Assembly (NCBI GenBank): GCA_945878375.1
Contig: CAMDWG010000008.1
Coordinates: forward strand, 121,536 to 185,535
Source: Roseomonas mucosa
Lineage (GTDB): Bacteria; Pseudomonadota; Alphaproteobacteria; Acetobacterales; Acetobacteraceae
Length of the DNA stretch: 64,000 bases
Direction of reading: 5' to 3'
Part shown: one piece after another, positions 1-9,512 of the stretch
How the letters are laid out: the number at the start of each line of letters is the position of its first letter
Numbering within the stretch: position 1 is the first letter of the stretch
The notes under the pieces: generated by a model
What the model was told of the DNA's origin: nothing
What the model saw: only the letters and a program-made list of their open reading frames with translations
The model's database searches: none
Translations under genes and position numbers: made by a program

Positions 1-578
1 ACGCCCTGGATCGCCGCCGTCTCGAACCGCACAAATTTGGCCGAACCCAGGGGGCGCACGATGGACAGCAGCTTCGACAATTCGAACCCCGTCCAGGGCA
101 CGGTCATTGCCCAGGCCTCGACGCAGCGCAGGCGATAGACCCGTTCCTCGATCCCGATGCGGGAGATCAGGTCGTCCACGCCGAATTCGCCCGGCGCTTC
201 CACCATGCCGTCCACCTTGATCGTCCAGGGCCGGACGGGCATGCGGAGCGCGCTGGTCCAGATGCTCTTGTCGGTGCCGAATTCGTAGAAGTTGTTGTAG
301 GTGACGGTCTCGCGCTCCGGGCTCAGCGCACGGCCAGGCACGAAGCGCAGGTTGCGCTGTGCCGCGGGCAGGTCCGGCAGGCCGGCGGGCAGGCGGGCCC
401 AGGGATCGGTGCCGCCGCCTTCGCCCCGTCGCAGCAGCCATTGGGCCTCTGCCGCCGCGGGCGCGAGCATGGCGCCCGCCCCGGCCGCGGCCATCAGCGC
501 GCGTCGGTTCAGGACAAGATGTTCGGCGGTCGCGTCCCGATCGGGGATTTCCCAGCCACGCCTGCGATGGATACGCAT
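1..578 (-). CDS. msrP: Protein-methionine-sulfoxide reductase catalytic subunit MsrP, 3' end outside window
   Basis: Molybdopterin enzyme of the MsrPQ system, which reduces methionine sulfoxide in periplasmic proteins. About 192 N-terminal residues are visible. They start MRIHRRRGWEIP, carry a twin-arginine export stretch (NRRALMAAAG followed by a hydrophobic run ending in AAAEA), and then show family sequence such as YNNFYEFGTDKS, LRCVEAWAMTVPW and SAKFVRFETA. The Cys of RCVEAW is the known molybdenum ligand in this family. The start is the ATG at 578, which gives the usual ~30-residue leader before the Tat motif. The gene runs off the left edge, so the C-terminus and any msrQ partner cannot be seen. 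The 161 bases between it and the next gene hold nothing I can name. The YedY/MsrP assignment is firm. Confidence 0.9.
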   Translation of the reverse strand, partial: MRIHRRRGWEIPDRDATAEHLVLNRRALMAAAGAGAMLAPAAAEAQWLLRRGEGGGTDPWARLPAGLPDLPAAQRNLRFVPGRALSPERETVTYNNFYEFGTDKSIWTSALRMPVRPWTIKVDGMVEAPGEFGVDDLISRIGIEERVYRLRCVEAWAMTVPWTGFELSKLLSIVRPLGSAKFVRFETAAIQG

Positions 579-739
579 CTCGCTCTCCGCCTTCCTTGGC
601 CCGTCTGCGACAGGGTCGGTCGTGACCGGCTGGCGTCAAGGGCTTGCCTGGGCCGGACGCGCTGGGGCGAAGCGCCGGCAAAGGCGCCCGATCCCCCTGT
701 CCGAGCCGTCAGGGACAGGCCGCCGCGGCGGTCACATCA

Positions 740-1726
740 CTACAATAATCCGAAATAGACTCGCCACCAACCCACGAAGCGCCCGAGGCCGGTGCGGAGG
801 TCGGTCGTCGGGGCCCAGCCGAAATCGCGCTGCATGGCGGCGACGTCGGCGAAGGTGGCGGGGACATCGCCCTTCTGCATCGGCAGCAATTCCCGCACCG
901 CCGTCACGCCCAGCAACTCCTCGAGGATCGCGACCATGTCGAGCAGGTCCTCGGGGTGGCTGTTGCCGATGTTGTACAGGCGATGGGCGGGGCTGGCCGG
1001 CGGGTGGTCCAGCGCCGCCAGCACCCCGGCCACGATGTCGTCCACATAGGTGAAGTCGCGCCGCATCCGGCCCTGGTTGAACAGCCGGATCGGCTGGCCG
1101 CGCAACATCGCCTCGGTGAACAGCCAATAGGCCATGTCGGGCCGGCCCCAGGGGCCATAGACGGTGAAGAAGCGCAGCCCCGTCAGGCTCAGCCCGTGCA
1201 GCGCGGCATAGGCGCTTGCCATCAGCTCACCCGCCGCCTTGGTCGCGGCGTAGAGGGACGCCGGGTGGTCCACCCGGTCCGTCTCCCGGAAGGCGCCATC
1301 GGTGCGGCTGCCATAGACCGAACTGGTGGAGGCATAGACCGTATGGAAGATCCGCCCCTCGGCCCGGCGGATGCCTTCCAGGATCGCGAGCTGACCGGTG
1401 ACGTTGGAGGCGGTGTAGGCGAAGGGCGCCTCCAGCGACCAGCGCACCCCCGCCTGGGCGCCGAGATGGACCACGCGGTCGATCCCCGGATGGGCCCGCA
1501 TCAGCGCCAGCACCGGATCAGGCTCGGCCAGGTCGATCTGGTGGAAGGCGAAGGCGCCTGGCCGCGCATCGCCGGTCAGCGCCGCCATCCGCGCCCGCTT
1601 CAGCGCCGGATCGTAATAGGGGTTGAGGTTGTCGAGCCCGATCACGGCCTCGCCCCGCGCCAGCAGCGCCTGGCAGAGATGCGCGCCGATGAAGCCGGCC
1701 GCGCCGGTGACCAGCACCTGGCCCAT
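740..1726 (-). CDS. NAD-dependent epimerase, UDP-glucuronate 4-epimerase type
   Basis: Short-chain dehydrogenase/reductase-fold sugar nucleotide epimerase of 328 residues, the normal family length. The N-terminal dinucleotide-binding motif is GAAGFIGAHL; the catalytic pair is in SSVYG and YAATK. The stretches ARMAAL, GLRFFTVYGPWGRPDMA and RRDFTYVDDIV are typical of UDP-glucuronate 4-epimerases (UDP-GlcA to UDP-GalA), which I prefer over a GalE role. The start is the ATG at 1726, immediately before the Rossmann strand (MGQVLVTGAAGF); a longer open frame upstream has no conserved sequence. It is divergent from the multidomain glycosyltransferase across a 246-base gap, which probably holds both promoters. 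A UDP-glucose dehydrogenase lies 5.5 kb away and would supply UDP-GlcA, so the three genes form a plausible uronate-containing polysaccharide module. Confidence 0.88.
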   Translation of the reverse strand: MGQVLVTGAAGFIGAHLCQALLARGEAVIGLDNLNPYYDPALKRARMAALTGDARPGAFAFHQIDLAEPDPVLALMRAHPGIDRVVHLGAQAGVRWSLEAPFAYTASNVTGQLAILEGIRRAEGRIFHTVYASTSSVYGSRTDGAFRETDRVDHPASLYAATKAAGELMASAYAALHGLSLTGLRFFTVYGPWGRPDMAYWLFTEAMLRGQPIRLFNQGRMRRDFTYVDDIVAGVLAALDHPPASPAHRLYNIGNSHPEDLLDMVAILEELLGVTAVRELLPMQKGDVPATFADVAAMQRDFGWAPTTDLRTGLGRFVGWWRVYFGLL

Positions 1727-1972
1727 GCTCAGCCCCCCAGCCCGGCGTGCGGCGGGTACGAGGTCGGGCAAGGCGCGGCGGGTCGGGGCATGATGGCACC
1801 ATAGCCCCGGGGGGAGCGCCCGGCCATCCGCACGCCGTTCCATCTGGCGCCGCAACGTCGCGGCCGGTATGTTGCGGGTTCGGCAAAATCCGCCAGCCGC
1901 AACGGCCATTGAGGACCCCGGACGCCCCGTGACGCCTCCGCCCCGCCTGCCCGCGCGCGCCGGTCTCGCCGC

Positions 1973-4900
1973 ATGAGCACGGTCAACATCGTCACCTCCG
2001 ACCGCGGCTGGATCCTGGAGAAGCTGGCCGGGGAACTGGCGTCCCGCCTGCCCTATGTCACCTGCGGAGGCGGCCCGGACCCGGGCGCGGCGATCCAGTA
2101 CTACATGACCTATGGCTGCCGCCCCCGCCGGCTGGCGCCGGTCGAGGTCGCCTATTTCGCCCATCTGGAGCCCGACGGCCCCACCCGTGACCGCTTCTTC
2201 GCGGTGGCGCGGGAGGTGGAGCACTGCGTCTGCCACGCAAAGCTCTACGAAGCCGTGCTGCGCGATGCGGGGATCGCCTCCGTCACCACCATCCCCCCCG
2301 GCGTCGATCACGCGCTGTTCCGCCCCAAGCTCCGCATCGGCGTGGTCGGCCGCACCTATCACACCGGTCGCAAGGGCGAGCATCTGGTCGCCTCGGTGAT
2401 GGACATCCCCGAGATCGAATGGTGCTTCACCGGAGGCGGCTGGCCCGCCCCGGCGCTGGATTTGCCGCCGGAGCGCATGCCCGATCTCTATCGCGCCCTC
2501 GACTACGTCCTGGTGCCCTCGCTCTATGAGGGCGGGCCGATGTGCGTCGCGGAAGCGCTTTCCTCCGGCACGCCAGTGATCGCGCCGCCCATCGGCTGGG
2601 TGCCGGACTTCCCCCATCACGCCTTCCGCGCCGGCGACGCCGCCGATCTGCGCCGCGTGCTGCTGGAACTGGTCGAGGCCAAGCGCCGGCTGCGCGCCAC
2701 CACCCTGGGCCACACATGGGATGCCTGGGCGGAGGGGCATGACCGACTGTTCCACGCGCTTGCCGCGCCGCGCGGCCTGACCCTTGCCGCCCCGCCGCCC
2801 CGGCCGGCCAAAGCTGGCCGCGCGCGGCACGTCGGGGTCTTCCTGCACGGGGAGGAAGACCGCGCGCAGGGCGGTCCTTCCATCCGCGCGCCGCGGCTGG
2901 TGCGCGAATTGTCGGAGGCCGGCGTCCAGGCCGAACTGCGCCGCCACCCCGACCCGCGCGGCTTCGAGGGCATCGACCTCGTCCACGTCTTCAACGCCTG
3001 GTCGCCGCTATCGGCGCTGGATGCGATCCGCCGCGCGCGGCAGGCGGGGCGGGCCGTGGTGCTCTCCCCCATCTTCCTCGACCTGTCGCACTCCGCGCTG
3101 TGGGAGGAGCGCCTGGTGCAGGCCTTCGCCGCCGGCGCGCCCGGCGCCGCGATGGACCCCGCGCTCGCTGCTTTCCGCGCCGATCTCGCCGCCGCCCGCG
3201 CCGCGCAGGCCAGCCCGGCCGAAGCCATGCCCGGCTTCCACGACGCGGTGCGAGAGATGGCGCATCACGCCGATCGCCTGATCCTGCTGTCGGAGCGGGA
3301 GCGGGAGAGGCTCGCGCGGATCGGCGCGGAGACCGCGCGGGCGCGGATCGTGCGGAACCCGGTGGATGCGGATTTCTTCGGCGCGGCGGACCCGGCGCTG
3401 TTCCGCCGGCATGTGGGGCTCTCGGATTTCGTGCTGTGCGTCGCACGGCTGGAGCCGCGCAAGAACCAGCTGATGCTGGTCCATGCGCTGCGCGACACCG
3501 GCCTGCCGGTGGTGCTGGTCGGCCAGGCGACGCATGACGGCTACGCCCAGGTGCTGGAACGCCACGCGACGGAGGATCTCCGCATCCTCGGCCGCCTACC
3601 GGCCCACTCGCCGCTGCTCGCCTCGGCTTACGCCGCCGCGCGGGTCGTGGCGCTGCCGAGCTGGGCGGAAGGCGCGCCGCTGGCGGCGCTGGAAGCCGCG
3701 GCGGCCGGCGCGCGGCTGGTCCTGTCCGACGAGTCCGGGGAAAGCGCGTATTTCGGCGACCTCGCCCGCTACTGCGATCCGGGCGACCCGGCCTCCATCC
3801 GCGCCGCCGTGCTCAGCGCCTGGGACGATCCACCGGACGCCGCCGCGCGCAAGGCGCGGATCGCCGAGGATTTCGGCTGGTCGCGCCATCGCGCCGCGAC
3901 CGAGGCGGTCTATGCCGAGGCACTGGCAGAGGCCGCCGCGCGCCCCCTGCCCCAACTCGTTCAAGCGCCCCCGGCACGCCCGCGCATCGTGGTCGATGTG
4001 ACGACCACCGCGCTCCGCACCGGCCGCTGGACCGGCATCGCGCGTGTCGAGGCCGCGCTCGCCGCCGCGCTGGCGGCGGAACCCGAGGCCGAGCTGCGCC
4101 TGGTCGCCTGGCACGACCGCGCGCGGGGCTTCGTGGAACTGCCGCTCTCCGCCCTGCGCGATGGCAGCCTGGGTGCGGCGCTGGCGGCGCATGACCCGGC
4201 CGCGCTGCCGCCGCTATCGCTGCCGGCGGGGGCGCATCTGCTGGTGGCGGGCAGCGCCTGGATGCAGAACCGGCGCTACGCCGAAGCGGCGGTCGCGCTC
4301 GCGAAGACCCATGCGCTGCGCCTGGTCGCGCTGATCCACGACGTCATCCCCGCCCGCTTCCCCTTCTGGTTCGAGGATGGCTACGCGCCCGTCTTCCTCC
4401 GCAACCTCGCGCTTCTGCTGGACGGCGCCGAACATGTCCTGGCGGTGTCCGAGAGCACGCGGCGGGATCTGGAAGACCACGCGGCGCGCACCGAAAGCCT
4501 GTTCCTGCCGCCCGTCTCCTTCATCCGCGGAGGCGATGAGATCGGGCAGGAGGCCGGGGTGCCGGATGCGCTGGCGCCGGGGCGCCTTGCGGCGCTGATC
4601 GGCGGGCGGCCCTTTGTGCTCTGCATCGGTGCGATCCATGCGCGCAAGAACCACCGCCTCCTCTACGATGTCTGGCTGCGGCTGGCGGCGCGCATGGGCG
4701 AGGCCTGCCCGCTTCTGGTCCTGGTCGGCGGCGTCGCCTGGAACGGGCAGGATGTAGCGCGCGCGCTGCGCGAGGATGCGCGCCTCGGCGGCCGGGTGCT
4801 GATCCTGGAAGGCGTCGATGACGGCGCGCTGGACTGGCTCTACCGGCATTGCCTCTTCACCGCCTACCCGTCGCTGCATGAGGGCTGGGGACTGCCGGTC

Positions 4901-7126
4901 GCGGAAAGCCTGCGGCATGGGAAGCTGTGCCTCGCCGCCGACACCTCCTCGGTGCCGGAGATCGCGCCGGGGCTGGTGGAGCTGCTCGATCCGCTGGATG
5001 TCGTGCTCTGGGCGGCGAAGATCCGCTTCTTTGCCGAAAGCCGTGCCGCGCGGGCGGCGGCGGAAGCGCGGATCGCCGCCGGCTATCGCCCCACACCCTG
5101 GGCCGCGACGGCGCGGCAGCTGCTGGACCTGCTGGGCCGGGCGCCGCCGCGCGCGGCGCATCCCTACAGCCTCGGCGCGGTGGTGCCCTTCAGCGAACCA
5201 GTGATGGCCGCGCGCATCCAGGGGCCGGGCTGGCACCTGTTCGAGGATTGGGGGGCTTGGGCCGCCGCCCCCCGCGCCGAGTTGATCTTCGCCCCGCCTT
5301 TGCCGCCCCAGGGTGCGCTGCTGCTGGTGGTGGAGGCCCGCGCCATGCCGGAAGCCGGCCGTCCCTTCGTCACGGATGTGCTGGTCAATGACACCCAGGT
5401 CGCACGCTGGGGGTTGCCGGATGGCGACCTGCTGGTGCTGCGCGCCACCATCCCGGCCGAGTTGGTGCAGGGCAGCGCGCCCATCCGCGTGGCCTTCCTT
5501 TCCCCATCCCTGGTCCCGCTGGCCGAGGGTGGGGGCGTGCGGCAGGTGGGGATCGGCCTTGCCGCGGCCTCACTCGCGCCGCTCGATGTCGTGCGGGATG
5601 CGGCGCGCTATGCGTCGGTCGCCGGGCGCGCGGCGCAGGCGGTGGAACTCGGGCGCGGCTACGACCTGCTCGGCGCCGATGCCGGGCGGGTCTTCCTGGC
5701 CGGGCGCTGGATCGCCAACGCCGCCTGGGGAATGTTCTGCGCCGAGCGCCGCCCGCGGATGGAGATGCTGCTGCCCGGCGCGGCGGGCGAGCTTTGCCTG
5801 ACGCTGCGCCTGCGTCCCGTCGCCACCGCCGCCGCGCCGCTCGACCTGCGACTGCTGGCGCATGGGGAGGAAGTGGCCGCGTGGCACTTCGCCTCCGACG
5901 CGCCGGCCAGCCTCTCCGTCACCATCCCCGCCGCGCTGGCCGCGCGGGCCGCGCTGCTGAAGCTGGATTTCGTGGCCGGGGAGCCCCGCGCGCCGGCGGC
6001 GCTCGGCCTCGGGGTCGCGGCGGAATCGGCGGGCTTCGGGCTGATCGGATTCATGCTGCACGCCGCTTGCCTCGACCCGCCGCGTGCGAGGCTGCGACTG
6101 GCGGAGGACGCGCCGCTCCGCATCGCCACCGGCCAGTCGCCGGCCGAGGATGGCGCGCTGCGCGCGGCACTCGGCCCCGATTGGCATGCGCCGGAACCGG
6201 GCGCGACCTGGAGCTTCGGGCAGGAAGCCCTGCTGCCGCTGCGCCTCGATCCCCCGCCGCGCGGCGAGACGCTGCTCAAGGCCGAGATCGAGGGGTTCCG
6301 CCCCGCCCCCGATGCCGCGCTCATCGGCTTCGAGGCGCTGGCCGGCGAAACGCCCCTGATCCGCCACGCCATGCGCCCCGGAGAGGCGCGGGTGGTGGAC
6401 ATCCCCGTCCCCGCCGGGGCGGTCGGGGCGGATGGCGCGCTCGACCTCCGGCTGCGCGTCGATGCCGTCAGCTCGCCCTTCACCCGCGGCGAGGGGCAGG
6501 ATGAACGGCCGCTCGGCTTCCGGATCGGCGGGCTCCGGATCGCGCGCCAGGCGCTGCTGGAGGAAGGCCGCCCGGTGCGCTTCGGCCAGAAGCCGGGCGA
6601 GCCCCCCGCCACCCCCGACCCCGCCGACATGCTGGTCGGCGGCTGGTACGCGCGGGAGGAAGGCGGCTGCTGGAGCCATGGCGAGGATGGGGCGCTGCTG
6701 TTGGCCCCCGCCCCGTCGCTGCGGCCCGGCTGGCGGCTGTTCCTGGCCTGCCGCACGATCGGCGGGACCCGCGAGTGGCCGGCGCGGGTGGCGCTGCTGC
6801 TGGATGGAGAGACGCTCGGGCATTGGGACTTCACCGGCACCCATGCCGTGATCGCGGAGGTGCCGGGCCTCGCCGCACGCATGGCCGGGCGCCGGACGGC
6901 GACCCTCGGCCTGCGACGGATCAGCGCCGCCAGCCCGTTCGATCTCGGGATGGGCGACGACCGGCGGCGGCTTGGTGTCATGCTGGCGGCCGCGCTGGTG
7001 GTGGGGCCGGTGGATGCCGAGGAGCGGGCAAGGCGGCTGCTGGCCGGGCTGGAGCTCGGCCTCGGCGCGCTGCCACCGCTTGCGGGGGCCACGGGGACTG
7101 GGCACGACCGGCCTTCATCCGGCTGA
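1973..7126 (+). CDS. Giant protein with three glycosyltransferase (GT4-like) domains and C-terminal beta modules
   Basis: A 1717-residue protein likely to build a surface polysaccharide in the cytoplasm; no signal peptide or membrane segment is seen. Domain 1 (about 1-265) ends with LVPSLYEGGPMCVAEALSSG. Domain 2 (about 285-650) has RLEPRKNQLML and LPSWAEGAPLAALEAAAAG. Domain 3 (about 665-1065) starts VDVTTTALRTGRWTGIARVE and has GAIHARKNHRLL and YPSLHEGWGLPVAESLRHG. All three carry the E-x7-E type acceptor/donor motif of GT-B enzymes. Residues about 1080-1690 seem to hold four related beta-rich modules (GPGWHLFEDWGAW; FLAGRWIANAAWG; GPDWHAPEPGATWSFG; GGWYAREEGGCWSHG), two of which end in a D-x-R-x-LG-like motif (DERPLGF, DDRRRLGV). 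Start: ATG at 1973, with no strong ribosome binding site. Donor and acceptor sugars are unknown. Confidence 0.85.
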   Translation: MSTVNIVTSDRGWILEKLAGELASRLPYVTCGGGPDPGAAIQYYMTYGCRPRRLAPVEVAYFAHLEPDGPTRDRFFAVAREVEHCVCHAKLYEAVLRDAGIASVTTIPPGVDHALFRPKLRIGVVGRTYHTGRKGEHLVASVMDIPEIEWCFTGGGWPAPALDLPPERMPDLYRALDYVLVPSLYEGGPMCVAEALSSGTPVIAPPIGWVPDFPHHAFRAGDAADLRRVLLELVEAKRRLRATTLGHTWDAWAEGHDRLFHALAAPRGLTLAAPPPRPAKAGRARHVGVFLHGEEDRAQGGPSIRAPRLVRELSEAGVQAELRRHPDPRGFEGIDLVHVFNAWSPLSALDAIRRARQAGRAVVLSPIFLDLSHSALWEERLVQAFAAGAPGAAMDPALAAFRADLAAARAAQASPAEAMPGFHDAVREMAHHADRLILLSERERERLARIGAETARARIVRNPVDADFFGAADPALFRRHVGLSDFVLCVARLEPRKNQLMLVHALRDTGLPVVLVGQATHDGYAQVLERHATEDLRILGRLPAHSPLLASAYAAARVVALPSWAEGAPLAALEAAAAGARLVLSDESGESAYFGDLARYCDPGDPASIRAAVLSAWDDPPDAAARKARIAEDFGWSRHRAATEAVYAEALAEAAARPLPQLVQAPPARPRIVVDVTTTALRTGRWTGIARVEAALAAALAAEPEAELRLVAWHDRARGFVELPLSALRDGSLGAALAAHDPAALPPLSLPAGAHLLVAGSAWMQNRRYAEAAVALAKTHALRLVALIHDVIPARFPFWFEDGYAPVFLRNLALLLDGAEHVLAVSESTRRDLEDHAARTESLFLPPVSFIRGGDEIGQEAGVPDALAPGRLAALIGGRPFVLCIGAIHARKNHRLLYDVWLRLAARMGEACPLLVLVGGVAWNGQDVARALREDARLGGRVLILEGVDDGALDWLYRHCLFTAYPSLHEGWGLPVAESLRHGKLCLAADTSSVPEIAPGLVELLDPLDVVLWAAKIRFFAESRAARAAAEARIAAGYRPTPWAATARQLLDLLGRAPPRAAHPYSLGAVVPFSEPVMAARIQGPGWHLFEDWGAWAAAPRAELIFAPPLPPQGALLLVVEARAMPEAGRPFVTDVLVNDTQVARWGLPDGDLLVLRATIPAELVQGSAPIRVAFLSPSLVPLAEGGGVRQVGIGLAAASLAPLDVVRDAARYASVAGRAAQAVELGRGYDLLGADAGRVFLAGRWIANAAWGMFCAERRPRMEMLLPGAAGELCLTLRLRPVATAAAPLDLRLLAHGEEVAAWHFASDAPASLSVTIPAALAARAALLKLDFVAGEPRAPAALGLGVAAESAGFGLIGFMLHAACLDPPRARLRLAEDAPLRIATGQSPAEDGALRAALGPDWHAPEPGATWSFGQEALLPLRLDPPPRGETLLKAEIEGFRPAPDAALIGFEALAGETPLIRHAMRPGEARVVDIPVPAGAVGADGALDLRLRVDAVSSPFTRGEGQDERPLGFRIGGLRIARQALLEEGRPVRFGQKPGEPPATPDPADMLVGGWYAREEGGCWSHGEDGALLLAPAPSLRPGWRLFLACRTIGGTREWPARVALLLDGETLGHWDFTGTHAVIAEVPGLAARMAGRRTATLGLRRISAASPFDLGMGDDRRRLGVMLAAALVVGPVDAEERARRLLAGLELGLGALPPLAGATGTGHDRPSSG

Positions 7127-7133
7127 ATCCCTT

Positions 7134-7143
7134 CCCCCCCCCC
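7134..7143. repeat. Run of ten C residues between the triple glycosyltransferase and ugd
   Basis: Homopolymer tract eight bases after the stop codon of the glycosyltransferase gene, in the 123-base gap before the UDP-glucose dehydrogenase. It could change length by slippage, but it lies outside coding sequence and no promoter is obvious around it. Confidence 0.6.
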
Positions 7144-7249
7144 GCGTTATCGCCGATGGGCTCGATGACCCTGGAATGGACGACGCCTTGGGATTGATGC
7201 CGCGCGTGGTGCGGGGTAACGGGCGGGCTGGGGCTCGAAAGGGTGCAGA

Positions 7250-8590
7250 ATGCGCGTTGCGATGATCGGATCTGGCTATGTCGGCCTGGTCTCCGGGGCG
7301 TGTTTCGCCGATTTCGGGCATGAGGTGGTCTGCGTCGATGTGAACGCCCAGCGGATCGAGGAGCTGAAGCAGGGCCGCATTCCGATCTATGAGCCCGGGC
7401 TCGACCGGCTTGTCGCCGATAATGTCGCGGCCGGGCGGCTGTCCTTCACCACCGATCTGGCGCAGGCGGTGCGCAGCGCGGCGGCGGTGTTCATCGCGGT
7501 CGGCACGCCATCCCGGCGCGGCGATGGCCATGCGGATCTCAGCTATGTCAGCGCCGCGGCGCGGGAGATCGCGCAGGCGCTGGGCGGCTACACGGTGGTG
7601 GTGACCAAATCCACCGTACCGGTCGGCACCGGCGACATGGTCGAGCAGATCATCCGCGAGACGCGGCCGGACGCGGAATTCTCCGTCGTCTCGAACCCCG
7701 AATTCCTGCGCGAGGGCGCGGCGATCGAGGATTTCAAGCGCCCGGACCGGGTGGTGGTGGGCGCCAATGACGGCCGCGCGAAGGATGTGATGGGGGACCT
7801 CTACCGCCCCCTGTCGCTGAATGCCGCGCCGGTGCTCTACACCGACCGGCGCACGGCGGAGCTGACGAAGTACGCCGCCAACGCCTTCCTCGCGACCAAG
7901 ATCACCTTCATCAACGAGATCGCCGACCTCTGCGAGGAGGTGGGCGCCGATGTGCAGCTGGTCGCACGCGGGATCGGGATGGACAAGCGCATCGGCGCGA
8001 AGTTCCTCAATGCCGGGCCGGGCTATGGCGGCTCCTGCTTCCCGAAGGACACGCTGGCGCTGATCCGGGGCGCGCAGGACCATGGCGTGTCGCTGCGCGT
8101 GGTCGAAAGCGTCGTGGCGGTGAATGAAGCGCGCAAGGCCGCGATGGCCCGCAAGGTGGTGAAGGCCTGCGGCGGCTCGGTACGCGGCAAGACGATCGCG
8201 GTGCTGGGCCTGACCTTCAAGCCGAACACCGACGACATGCGCGACGCGCCCTCCATCACCATCATCGACGCGCTGCAGCGTGCGGGTGCCTCCATTCGCG
8301 CGCATGACCCGGTGGGGATGGAGCAGGCGAAGACCGTGCTGTCCGGCGTGACCTATTCGACGGATGCCTATGACGCGGCGGCGGGCGCGGATGCGCTGGT
8401 GCTGGTCACCGAATGGGACGCCTATCGCGCGCTCGACCTGCCGCGCCTGAAGCAGCGCATGGCGGCGCCGGTGGTGGTGGACCTGCGGAACATATACCGC
8501 GCCGAGGAAATGGCCCGGCACGGCTTCGACCATATTCGGGTCGGCGCGAAGCCGCGGCTGCGGGCAAAGCCGGCGGGCGGAAGCTACTAG
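7250..8590 (+). CDS. ugd: UDP-glucose 6-dehydrogenase
   Basis: Oxidises UDP-glucose twice with NAD+ to UDP-glucuronate, the precursor of acidic surface polysaccharides. The length of 446 residues is typical. The NAD-binding motif is GSGYVGLVSG at residue 7. TKSTVPVGT, SNPEFLREGAAIEDF and ELTKYAANAFLATKITFINE are family signatures. The catalytic Cys lies in GYGGSCFPKD (about residue 260), and the C-terminal domain has LGLTFKPNTDDMRDAPS. The ATG at 7250 sits directly before the first beta strand. It follows the triple glycosyltransferase by 123 bases on the same strand and may be co-transcribed with it. With the epimerase at 740-1726 it would give UDP-GlcA and UDP-GalA. Confidence 0.96.
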   Translation: MRVAMIGSGYVGLVSGACFADFGHEVVCVDVNAQRIEELKQGRIPIYEPGLDRLVADNVAAGRLSFTTDLAQAVRSAAAVFIAVGTPSRRGDGHADLSYVSAAAREIAQALGGYTVVVTKSTVPVGTGDMVEQIIRETRPDAEFSVVSNPEFLREGAAIEDFKRPDRVVVGANDGRAKDVMGDLYRPLSLNAAPVLYTDRRTAELTKYAANAFLATKITFINEIADLCEEVGADVQLVARGIGMDKRIGAKFLNAGPGYGGSCFPKDTLALIRGAQDHGVSLRVVESVVAVNEARKAAMARKVVKACGGSVRGKTIAVLGLTFKPNTDDMRDAPSITIIDALQRAGASIRAHDPVGMEQAKTVLSGVTYSTDAYDAAAGADALVLVTEWDAYRALDLPRLKQRMAAPVVVDLRNIYRAEEMARHGFDHIRVGAKPRLRAKPAGGSY

Positions 8591-8652
8591 AGCATGTTTC
8601 GCTCGGCCGTGAACGGCCGGGCGAAAGACCGTGCTATAGAAAACCTATATCC

Positions 8653-8716
8653 TAGAGCAGCTTATGCCCATACGGCGGAAACGCGCAGCGTTTCCACCCG
8701 TATGGGCGCTGCTCTA
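8653..8716. repeat. Long imperfect intergenic palindrome
   Basis: The arms TAGAGCAGC / GCTGCTCTA, GCCCATACGG / CCGTATGGGC and GGAAACGC / GCGTTTCC nest into one 64-base palindrome. It lies in a 307-base gap between ugd and tRNA-Pro with no gene. The rest of the gap is GC-rich, with a small second hairpin at 8854-8868 (GCGACC-GCA-GGTCGC). There is no T run, so a mobile palindromic element is as likely as a terminator. Confidence 0.65.
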
Positions 8717-8897
8717 AAAGGCAAAGCGACCCGAAGGGAGGCCGAGCAGCCGATCCTCCCCGCTCAAGGCGGCCCGGAGGGCCGAGCGCCCAAAGGGCGC
8801 CGCGCACAGCCCGCGGGTGCGGCAAAGTGCGTCCGTGGCCTGCGCGAAGCCAAGCGACCGCAGGTCGCGCCCGGCGTTTAAGGGTCAGAGAAGGGGA

Positions 8898-8971
8898 TCG
8901 GGGCGGCGGGACTCGAACCCACGACCTCCTGTACCCAAAACAGGCGCGCTACCAGGCTGCGCCACGCCCCG
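8898..8971 (-). tRNA. tRNA-Pro (anticodon TGG)
   Basis: Read on the minus strand, the acceptor arm CGGGGCG pairs with CGCCCCG followed by discriminator A. The D arm (GCGCAGCCTGGTAGCGC), the anticodon loop TTTGGGT inside the stem CCTGT/ACAGG, and the T arm with GGTTCGAGTCC are all present. The 74-base length is normal, and CCA is not encoded. Confidence 0.95.
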
Positions 8972-9014
8972 AAGTCAGCGGGACCCTAGGGGCGCGGCTC
9001 GCCCGGGGCAAGCG

Positions 9015-9512
9015 TCAGGGCACCGAGCCGAACATCCGGTGCAGCACCCGGTCTCCGACGCGGATATCCAGCCTTTCGGTGATGCCGCCCTGCAATTCCA
9101 GCGTCGCCCGCACCGGCCCGCCGCTGCCGATGGGCGTCAGGCTCAGCGGCACCGTGCGCTCCGCGATGCGGATGATGCGGCCATCGGCGGCGATGAACAC
9201 CATGTCCAGCGGGATCAGCGTGTTCCGCATCCACATGCTGCTCTCCCGCGGGCGGCCCCAGTCGAAGATCATCCCCTCCTCCGCGCCGATGGCGGGGCGG
9301 AACATCAGGCCGATGGTCTGCTGGTCCGGCGTGATCGCCATCTCCACCGTGAAATCATGACGGCGGCCATCGCGGCCGAGGATCGTCATCGGCTCCGTCG
9401 GCAGGCGCGGCTGGGGGCGGTCCACGCCGGGCTGCGCGGCGGCGCGGCCAGCCACACCCAGCGACGCAGCCAGGGCCGAGAGGGAGGCGAGCAGGGTCCG
9501 GCGGGTCTTCAT
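9015..9512 (-). CDS. DUF192 family exported protein
   Basis: A 165-residue protein with a clear signal peptide (MKTRRTLLASLSALAASLG, cleavage near GRAAAQ) followed by a DUF192 domain: ITPDQQTIGLMFRP, GMIFDW, MWMRNTLIPLDMVFI and ATLELQGG are the conserved blocks. The molecular function of the family is not established. Its ATG overlaps the stop codon of the upstream deacetylase-like gene (ATGA), so the two are probably translated from one mRNA. The start at 9512 is supported by the signal peptide and this coupling. Confidence 0.87.
   Translation of the reverse strand: MKTRRTLLASLSALAASLGVAGRAAAQPGVDRPQPRLPTEPMTILGRDGRRHDFTVEMAITPDQQTIGLMFRPAIGAEEGMIFDWGRPRESSMWMRNTLIPLDMVFIAADGRIIRIAERTVPLSLTPIGSGGPVRATLELQGGITERLDIRVGDRVLHRMFGSVP

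Noticed and set aside
1727..2986. N-terminal extension of the epimerase frame up to 2986
   Set aside because: Runs antisense through the triple glycosyltransferase gene; the epimerase fold starts at the ATG at 1726.
8594..8881. 95-codon frame between ugd and tRNA-Pro
   Set aside because: It reads through the palindrome and low-complexity GC sequence; no ribosome binding site or known family.
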